Made by a program: the position numbers and the translations under genes. A DNA stretch of 64,000 nucleotides, taken from assembly GCF_900105535.1 (NCBI RefSeq), contig NZ_LT629779.1, forward strand, positions 3,844,001-3,908,000, read 5' to 3'. The DNA comes from Pseudarthrobacter equi. Lineage in GTDB: Bacteria > Actinomycetota > Actinomycetes > Actinomycetales > Micrococcaceae. Of the stretch, positions 50,809-59,905 are shown in pieces. Each line of letters starts with the position of its first letter. The first letter of the stretch is position 1. The notes under the pieces were generated by a model that was not told where the DNA came from, made no database searches, and saw nothing but the letters and a program-made list of their open reading frames with translations.

Positions 50809-52004
50809 ACCGGTTCTCCCACGGGCAGCCCGTCACCGAGGGAATCGAGCACCGTGCCGGCGAAGCGCCGCACGCTGCGCCGCCTGCCAAGATCCAGGAG
50901 CCTGCCGGATTCCACTGCGGCAGCCATGCCGCGCAGTTCCGGCACCCGGCCCAGGACGGGAAGCCCGATGGCGTCGGCGAGGAGCGGGCCGTCAATGGCG
51001 GCCCCCGGTTTGCCACGCATCAGCACCGACGCTTCCACGGGCGGGAATTCCTGCAGCAACCGCACCGCGGCCACGGCGGCCTTCAGCTGGGCCGGAACCA
51101 CCACAAAGATGCGGTCGCAGTCCCAGGCGAACGTCTTCAGCGGCTCGGCGCGGCGGCCAATGTCCACCACCACGAGTTCGTAACCCCGCCGGGCAGCGTC
51201 CAGGACACCGGCGGCAGCTGGCCCTGCCACCTGATCGGGCTGTTCGCGGCTGGCGGGCCAGGACAGGAACGAGAAACCGCCGGACACAGGCAGGGAGTCG
51301 GCCAGCTGGAGGGGATCGATGCTGCCCCGGGCGTCGGACAGGTCCGGCCAGCGCAACCCCGGGTAGTCCTCGGCGGCGATGGCCAGTTCCAGCCCGCCGC
51401 CCCAGGGATCGCCATCCACCAGCAGTACGCGCACACCCATGCCCGCCGCTGCCTGCGCAATCCAGATGGCCGCCGTGGTGGCTCCTGCACCGCCACAGCC
51501 GCCGGTCAAGCCGAGAACCAGCCCACCGGGCCCCGGCGACCGTGACCGGCTTAGATGGTCAGCCAGCCAGGCAGCCGCATCCGGGAGCACGGCCACGCGT
51601 TCGGCTCCAAGCGCGGCGGCCAGATGCCACAGGCTGTCCCCCTCGCCGTCCAGGCCGACGAGGACGGCAGGCGCCCGCCGCCGGGGCGGCAGCTCCCTGA
51701 TGTCACTGCCCACCAGCACCGCCGCCGCCCCGTCCCAGTGACGGCCGCCCTCTGCTGCATCCACGGCCACGCGCAGGCGTCCGCCGGCGGCAGCAACAAT
51801 CCGTTCCACCTCCGAGCGGAGGAAAGCCGACGCCGTCACCAGCAGCACTTCGCCGGATGCGTCCGGCAGCCATGCGTCAGCGGCCCCGTCCGCCGGGCCG
51901 GCGGGTGCACGCGATGTACCAGCCGGCGGCGAGCCTGGGGCGTAGCCGGCGGACCCGGCAGGGCCCTGCCCCGACGGTGGCGGAAGTATCTGGTGCCTGC
52001 TCAT
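50805..52004 (-). CDS. CpaE/TadZ-like P-loop protein (Ssd, Rv3660c type)
   Basis: 399 aa from the ATG at 52004, which has GGAGAG upstream; an ATG five codons earlier has none. A Pro/Gly-rich start, a receiver-like domain (about 45-150), then a MinD/ParA-type ATPase with the deviant Walker motif G-G-C-G-G-A-G-A-T-T and L-L-V-D-G-D-P-W-G. Such proteins place the Tad machine; in mycobacteria the homologue affects septum siting. Confidence 0.85.
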   Translation of the reverse strand: MSRHQILPPPSGQGPAGSAGYAPGSPPAGTSRAPAGPADGAADAWLPDASGEVLLVTASAFLRSEVERIVAAAGGRLRVAVDAAEGGRHWDGAAAVLVGSDIRELPPRRRAPAVLVGLDGEGDSLWHLAAALGAERVAVLPDAAAWLADHLSRSRSPGPGGLVLGLTGGCGGAGATTAAIWIAQAAAGMGVRVLLVDGDPWGGGLELAIAAEDYPGLRWPDLSDARGSIDPLQLADSLPVSGGFSFLSWPASREQPDQVAGPAAAGVLDAARRGYELVVVDIGRRAEPLKTFAWDCDRIFVVVPAQLKAAVAAVRLLQEFPPVEASVLMRGKPGAAIDGPLLADAIGLPVLGRVPELRGMAAAVESGRLLDLGRRRSVRRFAGTVLDSLGDGLPVGEPV

Positions 52005-52121
52005 GGAGCCACTCTCCATGCCGGTGCGGTGGCAGGTAAGGTGCGCCGTCAGCTATGTGGATAAAGCCGACGTGGACAAGGCGGACGGGAACCGCCGTAC
52101 AGAGGCGTCCCGCCAAGCGTG

Positions 52122-52127
52122 CACAAT
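52122..52127 (+). promoter_or_regulatory. -10-like element just before the polymerase gene
   Basis: CACAAT, six bases before the ATG at 52134. A perfect DnaA-box 9-mer lies at 52056-52064 in the same gap. Confidence 0.35.
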
Positions 52128-52133
52128 TGGAGC

Positions 52134-53861
52134 ATGTATGTCCTGCTCGCCGCCCACCCCTCCGGGGCCGCGCTGCAGGAACTCACCCAGGCGGGCGAAC
52201 CCCAGCCGGCCAATCCCGAAGTCCGCGTCGTCAGCATTGGCGACCTTCCCGCCGTCGTCCGCCAACTGGAAGGCGGCCCGACGCCGCCCCGTTGGATCTG
52301 GCACCGTACCCAGGACTGGTACCCGGCGCTGCTGCGGGCCGGCGTGGAGCTGGAGCGCTGCTACGACCTCACGCTCTGCGGCAACATCCTGGCGTTTTCG
52401 CAGTTCACCGCCCACACCGAGTACGCCCGCACGTCGGACAGGACCCCAGCGGACGATCCGGTCCTGCCGCCGAAGTCGCTGCTTCCCCCTGCTCCCCCGG
52501 CGGACCAGGGCGCCCTGTTCGAGGACCCGGGCAGCGCGCCGCCCCTGCGCCATACCCCGGAAGAGCTGCGGACCGAGTACGCCACACAGCAGTCCGCCCT
52601 GGCCGGGGCCGGCACCGATGGCAGCATGCGCGGCCGCCTGCAGCTGCTGCTGGCAGCTGAATCAGCAGGCGCGATGATCGCCGCCGAGATGCAGTACGCG
52701 GGCGTGCCGTGGCGGGAGGATCTGCACGAGGAAATCCTGGCCGGCTACCTTGGCCCGCGTCCGCCCGCCGGGCAGCGGCCGGCACGGCTGGAGGCGCTGG
52801 CCGCCGAACTGCGGCAACTGCTTGGCTCCCCCATGCTGAACCCGGACTCCCCGCAGGAACTCATCCGCGCCCTGCACCGCAACGGCATCGAGGTGAAGAG
52901 CACCAGCAAATGGGAGCTGAAGGACTCTTCGCACCCGGTCATCGGCCCGCTGCTGGAGTACAAGAAACTGTCGCGGCTGCATACGGCGAACGGCTGGTCG
53001 TGGCTCGATGCCTGGGTGGCGGGCGGGAGGTTCCGGCCAGAGTACGTGGTGGGCGGAGTGGTGTCCGGCCGCTGGGCCTCGCGGGGCGGCGGCGCCCTCC
53101 AGATCCCCCGGCAGATCCGTGGTGCCGTGCACGCGGATCCCGGCTACAAGCTGATCGTGGCCGACGCCTCGCAACTGGAGCCGCGGGTTCTGGTGGCGCT
53201 GGCACGGGATTCGGTGATGGCCGAAGCCGCGCGGGACCAGGATCTCTATGCGGGCATCGCCGCCAAGGGCTTCGGCGGTGACCGCGCGAAAGCCAAGGTG
53301 GCCCTGCTCGGGGCGATGTACGGTGCCACGTCCGGCGAATCCGGCCGCCTCATGCCGCAGTTGGCGCGGACGTATCCGCGGGCTGTGGACTTCGTGGAAC
53401 AGGCCGCCCGGGCAGGCGAGGCCGGTGGCACGGTAACCACCCGGCTGGGGCGCAGCAGCCCGCCGCCGTCGGAGCGCTGGTACCAAAGCCAGCGCTCGGT
53501 CACCGCTGAAGAGCAGCGCCGTGCCGAGTCGATCGCCAGGTCCCGGGGCCGGTTTACCCGCAACTTCGTGGTCCAGGGCTCGGCTGCGGACTGGGCGGCA
53601 TGCTGGCTGGCGGAATTACGACGGCGGCTGCGCACCCTCCGCGCGGACGGCACCGGCGCAGGGGCCGGCGGTGCCGGTCCGGAACTGGTGTTCTTCCTCC
53701 ACGACGAAGTCATGGTGCACGCCCCGGCCGGCGCGGTGGACGAGTGCATCAGGGCGATTGAGGACGCCGCCGGTGCCGCGAAGGACCTCCTGTTCGGTCC
53801 CATCCCGGTGGAATTTCCCGTCAGCGTCGCTGTGGTGGACTCCTACGACCTGGCCAAGTAA
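52134..53861 (+). CDS. Family A DNA polymerase with degenerate exonuclease domain
   Basis: 575 aa from the ATG at 52134; a GTG five codons earlier is the alternative. The polymerase domain has motif A V-A-D-A-S-Q-L-E-P-R, motif B with R-A-K-A-K and A-M-Y-G, and motif C F-L-H-D-E-V. The N-terminal 200 residues lie where Pol I has its 3'-5' exonuclease, but I cannot find the D-x-E metal motif. There is no 5' nuclease domain. Usually annotated as a bifunctional exonuclease/polymerase in this genus; role unknown, perhaps repair synthesis. Confidence 0.85.
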   Translation: MYVLLAAHPSGAALQELTQAGEPQPANPEVRVVSIGDLPAVVRQLEGGPTPPRWIWHRTQDWYPALLRAGVELERCYDLTLCGNILAFSQFTAHTEYARTSDRTPADDPVLPPKSLLPPAPPADQGALFEDPGSAPPLRHTPEELRTEYATQQSALAGAGTDGSMRGRLQLLLAAESAGAMIAAEMQYAGVPWREDLHEEILAGYLGPRPPAGQRPARLEALAAELRQLLGSPMLNPDSPQELIRALHRNGIEVKSTSKWELKDSSHPVIGPLLEYKKLSRLHTANGWSWLDAWVAGGRFRPEYVVGGVVSGRWASRGGGALQIPRQIRGAVHADPGYKLIVADASQLEPRVLVALARDSVMAEAARDQDLYAGIAAKGFGGDRAKAKVALLGAMYGATSGESGRLMPQLARTYPRAVDFVEQAARAGEAGGTVTTRLGRSSPPPSERWYQSQRSVTAEEQRRAESIARSRGRFTRNFVVQGSAADWAACWLAELRRRLRTLRADGTGAGAGGAGPELVFFLHDEVMVHAPAGAVDECIRAIEDAAGAAKDLLFGPIPVEFPVSVAVVDSYDLAK

Positions 53862-54027
53862 GCCTCCAGCGCGGACAGGTCAAACCCGGATTCCTACCCA
53901 TATGACGGATAAAGTAACCTACCGGGCAGTAGCTCGACGCACCGCGTGACGCGGATTACAGTCTGTAACGGCGACTGATGCAGACCGGTCGGGCTGATGC
54001 GACGACGCATACCAGGGGAGGTCCGGC

Positions 54028-54219
54028 ATGGCGGGCAGATTCGAGATTCACCGGGCAGGAGACGAGTCCTACCGGCTCCGGCTTACCGACGCAGAGGGCA
54101 ACATCGTTGCCGTTTCACCAAGCTTCAAATCCTTGAACAAGCTGATGGACGGCGTCAACGCAATGCGCGAGAACGCCGCGACAGGAATCGTGGTCGACCT
54201 GCGGCAGCAGCAGGCCTGA
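54028..54219 (+). CDS. YegP-family (DUF1508) small protein
   Basis: 63 aa. F-E-I-H-R-A-G-D-E-S-Y-R-L-R-L then G-N-I-V-A-V-S and the helix K-S-L-N-K-L-M-D-G-V-N-A-M-R-E-N-A make one DUF1508 unit. GGGGAGG lies six to seven bases before the ATG. Function of the family is unknown. Confidence 0.88.
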   Translation: MAGRFEIHRAGDESYRLRLTDAEGNIVAVSPSFKSLNKLMDGVNAMRENAATGIVVDLRQQQA

Positions 54220-54293
54220 CCCATCCATACGGCCTGAAAAGGCCCCAACAACCGGGTGGCCGCGCTCAATGGCGCGCGCGGCCGCCCTAATAC

Positions 54294-54971
54294 CTACACG
54301 CTGATGGGGTGCAGCCTGGTGCTGTCCCAGGGCACGGACCAGCCCAGCTGGTCGAAGAGGCCACTGAGCACGATGCCGGTGAAACCCCACACCACCACGC
54401 CGTTCACCGTGAATGCCGGGCTGTCGAACGCACGCCCGGCCCGGTGGACGGTGGCCATGACCCGGTTGTCCGGGTCCAGCAGATCGCGGACGGGGATCCG
54501 GAAGACCTGGGCGGATTCTGCATAGTCCACCACGCGCACCGGCGACGGCGACGCCCACCACCCGAGCACAGGGGTCACCAGGAAGTTGCTGTGGGCCAGG
54601 CCGAGCTGCTGCAGAGTACCCAGGACTTCAACGCCGCCCGAGTCCAGGCCGGTTTCCTCCTCGGCCTCCCGGAGGGCTGCGTCCACGGCGGATTCACCCG
54701 CATCCAGGCTTCCGCCTGGGAAGGCGACCTGGCCGGGATGCGACCCGAGCGTATGGGCCCGTTCCAGCAGCAGCACGTCGAGATCCGCCGGGGCCAGGGG
54801 CTTGCCGGAAACCGCCGGGACGTCGTCCAAGGCGCCGAAGAGCATCAGCACGGCAGCACGGCGGGCCAGGTTCGCGTCGACCGTCAGGGCCGCCCACCGC
54901 GGGTCCGGGGTGGTGTTGGAACCGGACGCCGCACGCCGCGCCAGCCCCAGCAGGTCTTCCCTGGCGCTCAC
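54294..54971 (-). CDS. NUDIX hydrolase, CoA pyrophosphatase type
   Basis: 225 aa. The Nudix box runs from G-G-S-L-D-A-G-E to R-E-A-E-E-E-T-G, and the preceding [19 protein letters not shown] is the UPF0035 signature of CoA and acyl-CoA diphosphatases. The start overlaps the nth stop by four bases, so they share a transcript. Confidence 0.92.
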   Translation of the reverse strand: MSAREDLLGLARRAASGSNTTPDPRWAALTVDANLARRAAVLMLFGALDDVPAVSGKPLAPADLDVLLLERAHTLGSHPGQVAFPGGSLDAGESAVDAALREAEEETGLDSGGVEVLGTLQQLGLAHSNFLVTPVLGWWASPSPVRVVDYAESAQVFRIPVRDLLDPDNRVMATVHRAGRAFDSPAFTVNGVVVWGFTGIVLSGLFDQLGWSVPWDSTRLHPISV

Positions 54972-55864
54972 AGGCTTTCCCCGGCGCTCTCAGGTCCTCC
55001 CCGGAGCTCCAAGGGCCGCCGCTGCGACGCCATCCGGATCTCGGCCGCCCGGTGCGTGTCAGCCTGCAGCTGCTCCAGCAACGCCTCATTGCCCGGCGCG
55101 AGCTCATATTTGAGGAGCTTCGCGGCCTTCACCGGATCCAGTTCGCCGAGCCCATAGCTGGGGCACCAGTTGGCCACCGGGCAGGCGCCGCAGGCCGGCT
55201 TCCGGGAGTGGCAGACGCGCCTGCCGTGGAATACCACCCGGTGCGAGAGCATGGTCCAGTCGCGCGGCTCGAAGAGTTCAGCCACGTCCGATTCGACCTG
55301 CACAGGATCGTCCGACTGCGTCCAGTTAAACCGCCGCGCCAGCCGCCCGAAGTGGGTGTCCACGGTGATTCCGGGGATTCCGAAGGCGTTGCCCAGCACC
55401 ACGTTGGCAGTTTTGCGGCCCACGCCGGGCAGCGTGACCAGGTCCTCGATCCGGCCGGGGACCACGCCGTCGTACTCGTCCACCAGGCGGGTGGCCAGGG
55501 CCAGCAGGTTCCGGGACTTGGCCCGGAAGAACCCGGTGGGCTTGAGGATTTCCTCAAGCACGGCCGGGTCCGCTTCGGCCATGGCACGGGCGTCCGGGTA
55601 GCGTCCGAAGAGCACCGGCGTGACCAGGTTGACGGTGACGTCGGTGGTCTGGGCGGAAAGGACCGTGGCCACCAGCAGCTCAAACGGGTTGGTGAAGTCC
55701 AGTTCCGCGTGGGCGTACGGGTACTTTTCGGCCAGCGCACGGTTGATCCGCCGGGCACGCCGCTTCAGGGCCAGTGCCGACTCGGACGAAACCACCGGCA
55801 TCCCTGCCGCCTGCCCACCGGACACAGCCTGCCCGCCCTTTCCGGTGCCCCGCGGCGCGGCCAT
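54968..55864 (-). CDS. nth: Endonuclease III
   Basis: DNA glycosylase/AP lyase for oxidised pyrimidines. 298 aa. Helix-hairpin-helix L-P-G-V-G-R-K-T-A with the catalytic Lys, catalytic Asp in V-D-T-H-F-G-R, and the 4Fe-4S ligands spaced C-x6-C-x2-C-x5-C. The start is uncertain: the ATG at 55864 is five bases after the upstream stop, while an ATG 21 codons later would give a length closer to the family norm. Confidence 0.94.
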   Translation of the reverse strand: MAAPRGTGKGGQAVSGGQAAGMPVVSSESALALKRRARRINRALAEKYPYAHAELDFTNPFELLVATVLSAQTTDVTVNLVTPVLFGRYPDARAMAEADPAVLEEILKPTGFFRAKSRNLLALATRLVDEYDGVVPGRIEDLVTLPGVGRKTANVVLGNAFGIPGITVDTHFGRLARRFNWTQSDDPVQVESDVAELFEPRDWTMLSHRVVFHGRRVCHSRKPACGACPVANWCPSYGLGELDPVKAAKLLKYELAPGNEALLEQLQADTHRAAEIRMASQRRPLELRGGPESAGESL

Positions 55865-55869
55865 GGGGG

Positions 55870-57282
55870 CTAGCCGCGCTCGATGTTGCTGAGGTCGCGG
55901 AGGACGCCCAGGCGTCCGTCGGTGTGCTGCACCAGGAACTCGTGTCCGCGGTCTTCCAGGGCCAGGACCCAGCCGCCGGGCTCAATAACGAAGGCGGGGG
56001 AACCGCTGTGCGGATCGAACGCGGTGCGGTGCTGGGCCACGGCAAACCAGAAGGCCTCGTGGACGGGGTGCTCGTCCTCGGCGTCGTGGCTCGACGGATC
56101 GACGGTGGCGCCGATCGGTTCTTCGACCCGGACCTGCTGGTGCACAGCGGTGGCGGCCGGCGGCTCCCACGTGCGCTGCGGAGCCGGGGCAGCCGGGGAA
56201 CCTCCGGCGCCGTGCGTCGCCGTCTGCTGGCCCGCGGAGGCGGCGGGGACGTTGGCGCGCTGCGTTTCCTCCGCGGCCGGTGCCTCGGCAGGGCGGACGA
56301 CGTCGGCGGCCTGGGTTGGCGGGCCGGCGTCCACCTCGGGAGCGTGGTCGGCTGCTTCGGGCGCGGTGGATACGGGAGTGCCCGCAGCTGCTCCTGCTGT
56401 TGCTGCCGGAGCCGGAGCCGCAGTGGGAACGGCAGCGGTGGCGGGCGCCACGGCGTCCGACGGGCGTGCCGCCGGTACGGTGGCCGCCGCCGGTGCGTGC
56501 TGCGAAGGCTCAGGCGCTTGGTGCGAGGATTCGGGGGTCACCGCGGAAGATCCGGCACCGGCCCCGCCGAACAGCTTGCCGCCCAGCCGGGACTTCGGGG
56601 TGGCTTCGTGCTTGTGGTGGGAGCCCGTTTCAGGGTGGGTTCCGGGCTTTTCCGCCGTTTCAGGCTTGGGCTGCTTCGGGGCTCGGGGCGCCGGTGCGGG
56701 TACTGCAGACTCACGGGCTGTAACGTGCGCCGGTGCTTCGGCGCGGCCCAGGAAGTCGCTGGCGAGATAGGGCACGAACCGGCCCAGGACGGTGGCGACA
56801 AACAGGATGATGGAACCGATCAGGCCCACCAGCAGGCTGGGAACGTAGGCCCCGGCAACGGAGATGAAAAAGAACGCCACTGCGAAGCACGCGGACACCG
56901 AGGCGAACTGGTCAACGGAGAGGGAGCCCACGCGGATCTTCGTGGCGGGCGCCAACCGGCGGGCAGCGAACAGTGCACTGACAATCAGCGGCAACAGGAT
57001 GCCGAGGCCCAGGAAGAAGAGGTTGTTCAGGTTCCACAGGTTGTAGCGTGCGCCGAAGATGGGCAGCAGCGAAGCAACGAACAGGACGATGGTGGCCACG
57101 AAGACCGTCAGGTCCCGCACCGTGAAGGGGCCAAGCACTGCCTGGTTGGAATCCTTGGCGAGGCGGAAAGGCGTCCCGGCGCCTTGAGGCGCGGCCTGCT
57201 GGCCTGCCCCGGCGGCGCCGGCCTGGCCGGCACCCGTTTCCGTGGCGGGGCCGGTTTTCTGGCCGTAGCTGGGCTGATTCAT
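55870..57282 (-). CDS. Membrane protein with long Ala/Pro-rich linker, unknown function
   Basis: 470 aa from the ATG at 57282, preceded by AAGGAG. A Gly/Ala-rich N-terminus of 45 residues, then four membrane helices in two pairs between about 50 and 180, then about 210 residues made mostly of Ala, Pro, Glu and Thr, and a compact C-terminal domain of about 70 residues (H-E-A-F-W-F-A-V-A to [11 protein letters not shown]). The layout suggests an anchored domain held on a flexible arm. I do not recognise the family. Upstream of nth by five bases. Confidence 0.75.
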   Translation of the reverse strand: MNQPSYGQKTGPATETGAGQAGAAGAGQQAAPQGAGTPFRLAKDSNQAVLGPFTVRDLTVFVATIVLFVASLLPIFGARYNLWNLNNLFFLGLGILLPLIVSALFAARRLAPATKIRVGSLSVDQFASVSACFAVAFFFISVAGAYVPSLLVGLIGSIILFVATVLGRFVPYLASDFLGRAEAPAHVTARESAVPAPAPRAPKQPKPETAEKPGTHPETGSHHKHEATPKSRLGGKLFGGAGAGSSAVTPESSHQAPEPSQHAPAAATVPAARPSDAVAPATAAVPTAAPAPAATAGAAAGTPVSTAPEAADHAPEVDAGPPTQAADVVRPAEAPAAEETQRANVPAASAGQQTATHGAGGSPAAPAPQRTWEPPAATAVHQQVRVEEPIGATVDPSSHDAEDEHPVHEAFWFAVAQHRTAFDPHSGSPAFVIEPGGWVLALEDRGHEFLVQHTDGRLGVLRDLSNIERG

Positions 57283-57521
57283 TCTGCTCTCCTTAGCATG
57301 GCGGCACGGAACCGGCCTGGGCCGATCCACGATGTGCCGTCGAAACACCGTTCCCCCGGCCGGGCACGGAGCCCGGCCCGCGGGCCCGAAGTAAAGTCAC
57401 AATTTCATTTCAGCCTAGTCAACAGCCCGGCTGATCACTAGCTGAAACGGCGGCAGGGGGACCTCCCCGAACTGCCACAGAAACCATTCACCGCACAAAA
57501 AATGCCGCTTACGGGCACAAC

Positions 57522-57562
57522 TGTGACAAGGCACACATGGCCGTGCCGGCAAGAGTTAGGGT
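57522..57562 (+). promoter_or_regulatory. CRP-like site and -10 element of acs
   Basis: TGTGA-CAAGGC-ACACA (57522-57537) differs by one base from the CRP consensus. TAGGGT (57557-57562) is an actinobacterial -10; the site centre would be about 40 bases before the start point, the class II activator position, and no good -35 is present. The rest of the 403-base gap shows only a possible leftward -35. Confidence 0.6.
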
Positions 57563-57685
57563 GTATTCCGGAACAGCTCTTTGCGGTATGTCCGTGATCG
57601 GCCGGTGCCCGGTGTCGTGCTTGCGGCCCGGCACGGCCGTGGCCTGCATCCCGCGCAGCAAAGATCGATGAATGATGAGGTTCAC

Positions 57686-59698
57686 ATGTCCCAGGACACT
57701 CCAAGCTCCACGGCCACCGTCCCCGCTGCCCCGGCAGGACAGGGTGCACAGCAGGGCGACGCGTTTGAAAACCTGCTGCATGAGACCAGGACCTTCCCGC
57801 CCACGCCGGAGTTCGCGGCCAACGCAGTGGTCAAGGCCGGCGATTACGCAGAAGCCGACGCCGACCGGCCGGCTTTCTGGGCCAAGCAGGCCCGCGAGCT
57901 GCTCACCTGGAGCAAAGACTTCAGTGAAGCCCTTGACTGGTCCAACCCGCCGTTCGCCAAGTGGTTCGTGGGCGGCGAAGTCAACGCCGCGTACAACGCG
58001 CTGGACCGGCACGTGGAAAACGGCCTGGGCGACCGCGTCGCCATCCATTTCGAAGGCGAACCGGGCGACAGCCGCAGCTACACCTACGCCGAGCTGACCG
58101 AGGAAGTGAAGAAGGCAGCGAACGCGTTCGAGTCCCTCGGCGTGTCCAAGGGCGACCGTGTGGCCGTGTACCTTCCCATGATCCCCGAGGCGGTCATCAC
58201 GCTGCTCGCCTGCGCACGGATCGGCGCGGTCCACTCCGTGGTATTCGGCGGCTTCTCCGCCGACGCCCTGCGCTCACGCATCGACGATGCTGAGGCCAAG
58301 CTGGTGGTCACCGCTGACGGGACGTACCGCCGCGGCAAGCCAAGTGCGCTGAAGCCGGCAGTGGACGAAGCCCTGTCCCAGGATGGGCACACGGTCCAGA
58401 ACGTCGTGGTGGTCAAGCGCAACGGCCAGGACGTGGACTGGCACGAGGGCCGCGACCACTGGTGGGACGAAACCGTCGGTGAAGCGTCCACCGAGCACAC
58501 CGCCGTCGGGCATGACTCCGAGCACCCGCTGTTCATCCTGTACACCTCCGGCACCACCGGAAAGCCCAAGGGCATCCTGCACACCACCGGCGGGTACCTC
58601 ACCCAGACCGCGTACACGCACAAGGCGGTATTCGACCTGCACCCGGAGACGGACGTGTACTGGTGCACGGCCGACGTCGGCTGGGTCACCGGGCACTCCT
58701 ACGTCACCTACGCACCGCTCATCAACGGCGCCACCCAGGTCATGTACGAGGGCACCCCGGACTCACCGCACCAGGGCCGCTGGTGGGAGATCGTGGAAAA
58801 GTACAAGGTCTCCATCCTGTACACCGCCCCCACCGCCATCCGCACCTTCATGAAGTGGGGCCGGGACATCCCGGACAAGTACGATCTGTCCTCCATCCGG
58901 GTCCTCGGCTCCGTGGGTGAACCCATCAACCCCGAGGCGTGGATGTGGTACCGGACGGTCATCGGCGGGGACAAGGCGCCCATCGTGGACACCTGGTGGC
59001 AGACCGAAACCGGCGCCCAGATGATCGCCCCGCTTCCCGGCGTCACCGCAGCGAAACCCGGCTCCGCCCAGGTGCCGCTGCCGGGCATCGCCGTGGACGT
59101 GGTGGACGAGATGGGTCAGTCCGTACCCGACGGGCACGGCGGGTTCCTGGTGATCCGTGAACCGTGGCCGGCCATGCTCCGCGGAATCTGGGGCGACCCC
59201 GAACGGTTCAAGGACACCTACTGGTCCCGGTTCGAAACCATGTATTTCGCCGGGGACGGCGCCAAGAAGGACGAGGACGGCGACATCTGGCTCCTCGGCC
59301 GGGTGGATGACGTCATGAACGTCTCCGGGCACCGGCTTTCCACCACGGAAATCGAGTCCGCCCTGGTCTCCCACCCCGCCGTGGCCGAGGCCGCCGTCGT
59401 GGGCGCCTCGGACGAGACCACCGGCCAAGCCGTCGTGGCCTTCGTCATCCTCCGCGGCGACGCCGCGAACAACGGCGACGAAACCGTCCAGGAACTCCGG
59501 AACCACGTGGGCAAGGAAATCGGCCCCATCGCCAAGCCCAAGAACATCCTGGTGGTCCCGGAACTGCCCAAGACCCGCTCCGGCAAGATCATGCGGCGCC
59601 TGCTCAAGGACGTCGCCGAAGGCCGCGACCCGGGCGACGCCACTACCCTGGCCGATCCCACGATCATGCAGCAGATCGCGCAGTCGCTCAGAAAGTAA
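57686..59698 (+). CDS. acs: Acetyl-CoA synthetase
   Basis: Makes acetyl-CoA from acetate, ATP and CoA. 670 aa from the ATG at 57686 with TGAGG upstream; an ATG 18 bases earlier is less likely. AMP-binding motif [11 protein letters not shown], then [13 protein letters not shown], and R-S-G-K-I-M-R-R with the Lys that is acetylated in homologues. A CRP-like site and the acuC gene elsewhere in the window fit the usual controls. Confidence 0.97.
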   Translation: MSQDTPSSTATVPAAPAGQGAQQGDAFENLLHETRTFPPTPEFAANAVVKAGDYAEADADRPAFWAKQARELLTWSKDFSEALDWSNPPFAKWFVGGEVNAAYNALDRHVENGLGDRVAIHFEGEPGDSRSYTYAELTEEVKKAANAFESLGVSKGDRVAVYLPMIPEAVITLLACARIGAVHSVVFGGFSADALRSRIDDAEAKLVVTADGTYRRGKPSALKPAVDEALSQDGHTVQNVVVVKRNGQDVDWHEGRDHWWDETVGEASTEHTAVGHDSEHPLFILYTSGTTGKPKGILHTTGGYLTQTAYTHKAVFDLHPETDVYWCTADVGWVTGHSYVTYAPLINGATQVMYEGTPDSPHQGRWWEIVEKYKVSILYTAPTAIRTFMKWGRDIPDKYDLSSIRVLGSVGEPINPEAWMWYRTVIGGDKAPIVDTWWQTETGAQMIAPLPGVTAAKPGSAQVPLPGIAVDVVDEMGQSVPDGHGGFLVIREPWPAMLRGIWGDPERFKDTYWSRFETMYFAGDGAKKDEDGDIWLLGRVDDVMNVSGHRLSTTEIESALVSHPAVAEAAVVGASDETTGQAVVAFVILRGDAANNGDETVQELRNHVGKEIGPIAKPKNILVVPELPKTRSGKIMRRLLKDVAEGRDPGDATTLADPTIMQQIAQSLRK

Positions 59699-59728
59699 CA
59701 CTGGCTTAGTAATTGCCGCAGCATCGAC

Positions 59729-59774
59729 GGATGGCCCCGTTTACCCCGTATTTCCGGGATAAACGGGGCCATCC
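59729..59774 (+). terminator. Hairpin terminator of acs
   Basis: 15-bp perfect stem (59729-59743 with 59760-59774), inner partial pairing, 30 bases after the stop. The T-tract is poor. Confidence 0.65.
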
Positions 59775-59794
59775 GGCATTTGTGACGATTCAAA

Positions 59795-59880
59795 AATAAC
59801 AATTGCAAACGTGTTATTAAGCGTTCTTCCATGTTCTGTTTTGCGAGGTTATAGTCGTACTGATGTGAGGTGCCTCACAT
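59795..59880 (+). promoter_or_regulatory. Promoter and two palindromes of the third sugar transporter
   Basis: AATAACA-N10-TGTTATT (59795-59818), a -10 TATAGT (59850-59855), then ATGTGAGG-TG-CCTCACAT (59863-59880) at or just after the expected start point. Neither resembles the LacI-type sites of the left region; the DeoR-type gene at 63304 is a candidate binder. Confidence 0.5.
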
Positions 59881-59905
59881 GCTGCTATTACTCAAGGGAG
59901 AGAAC

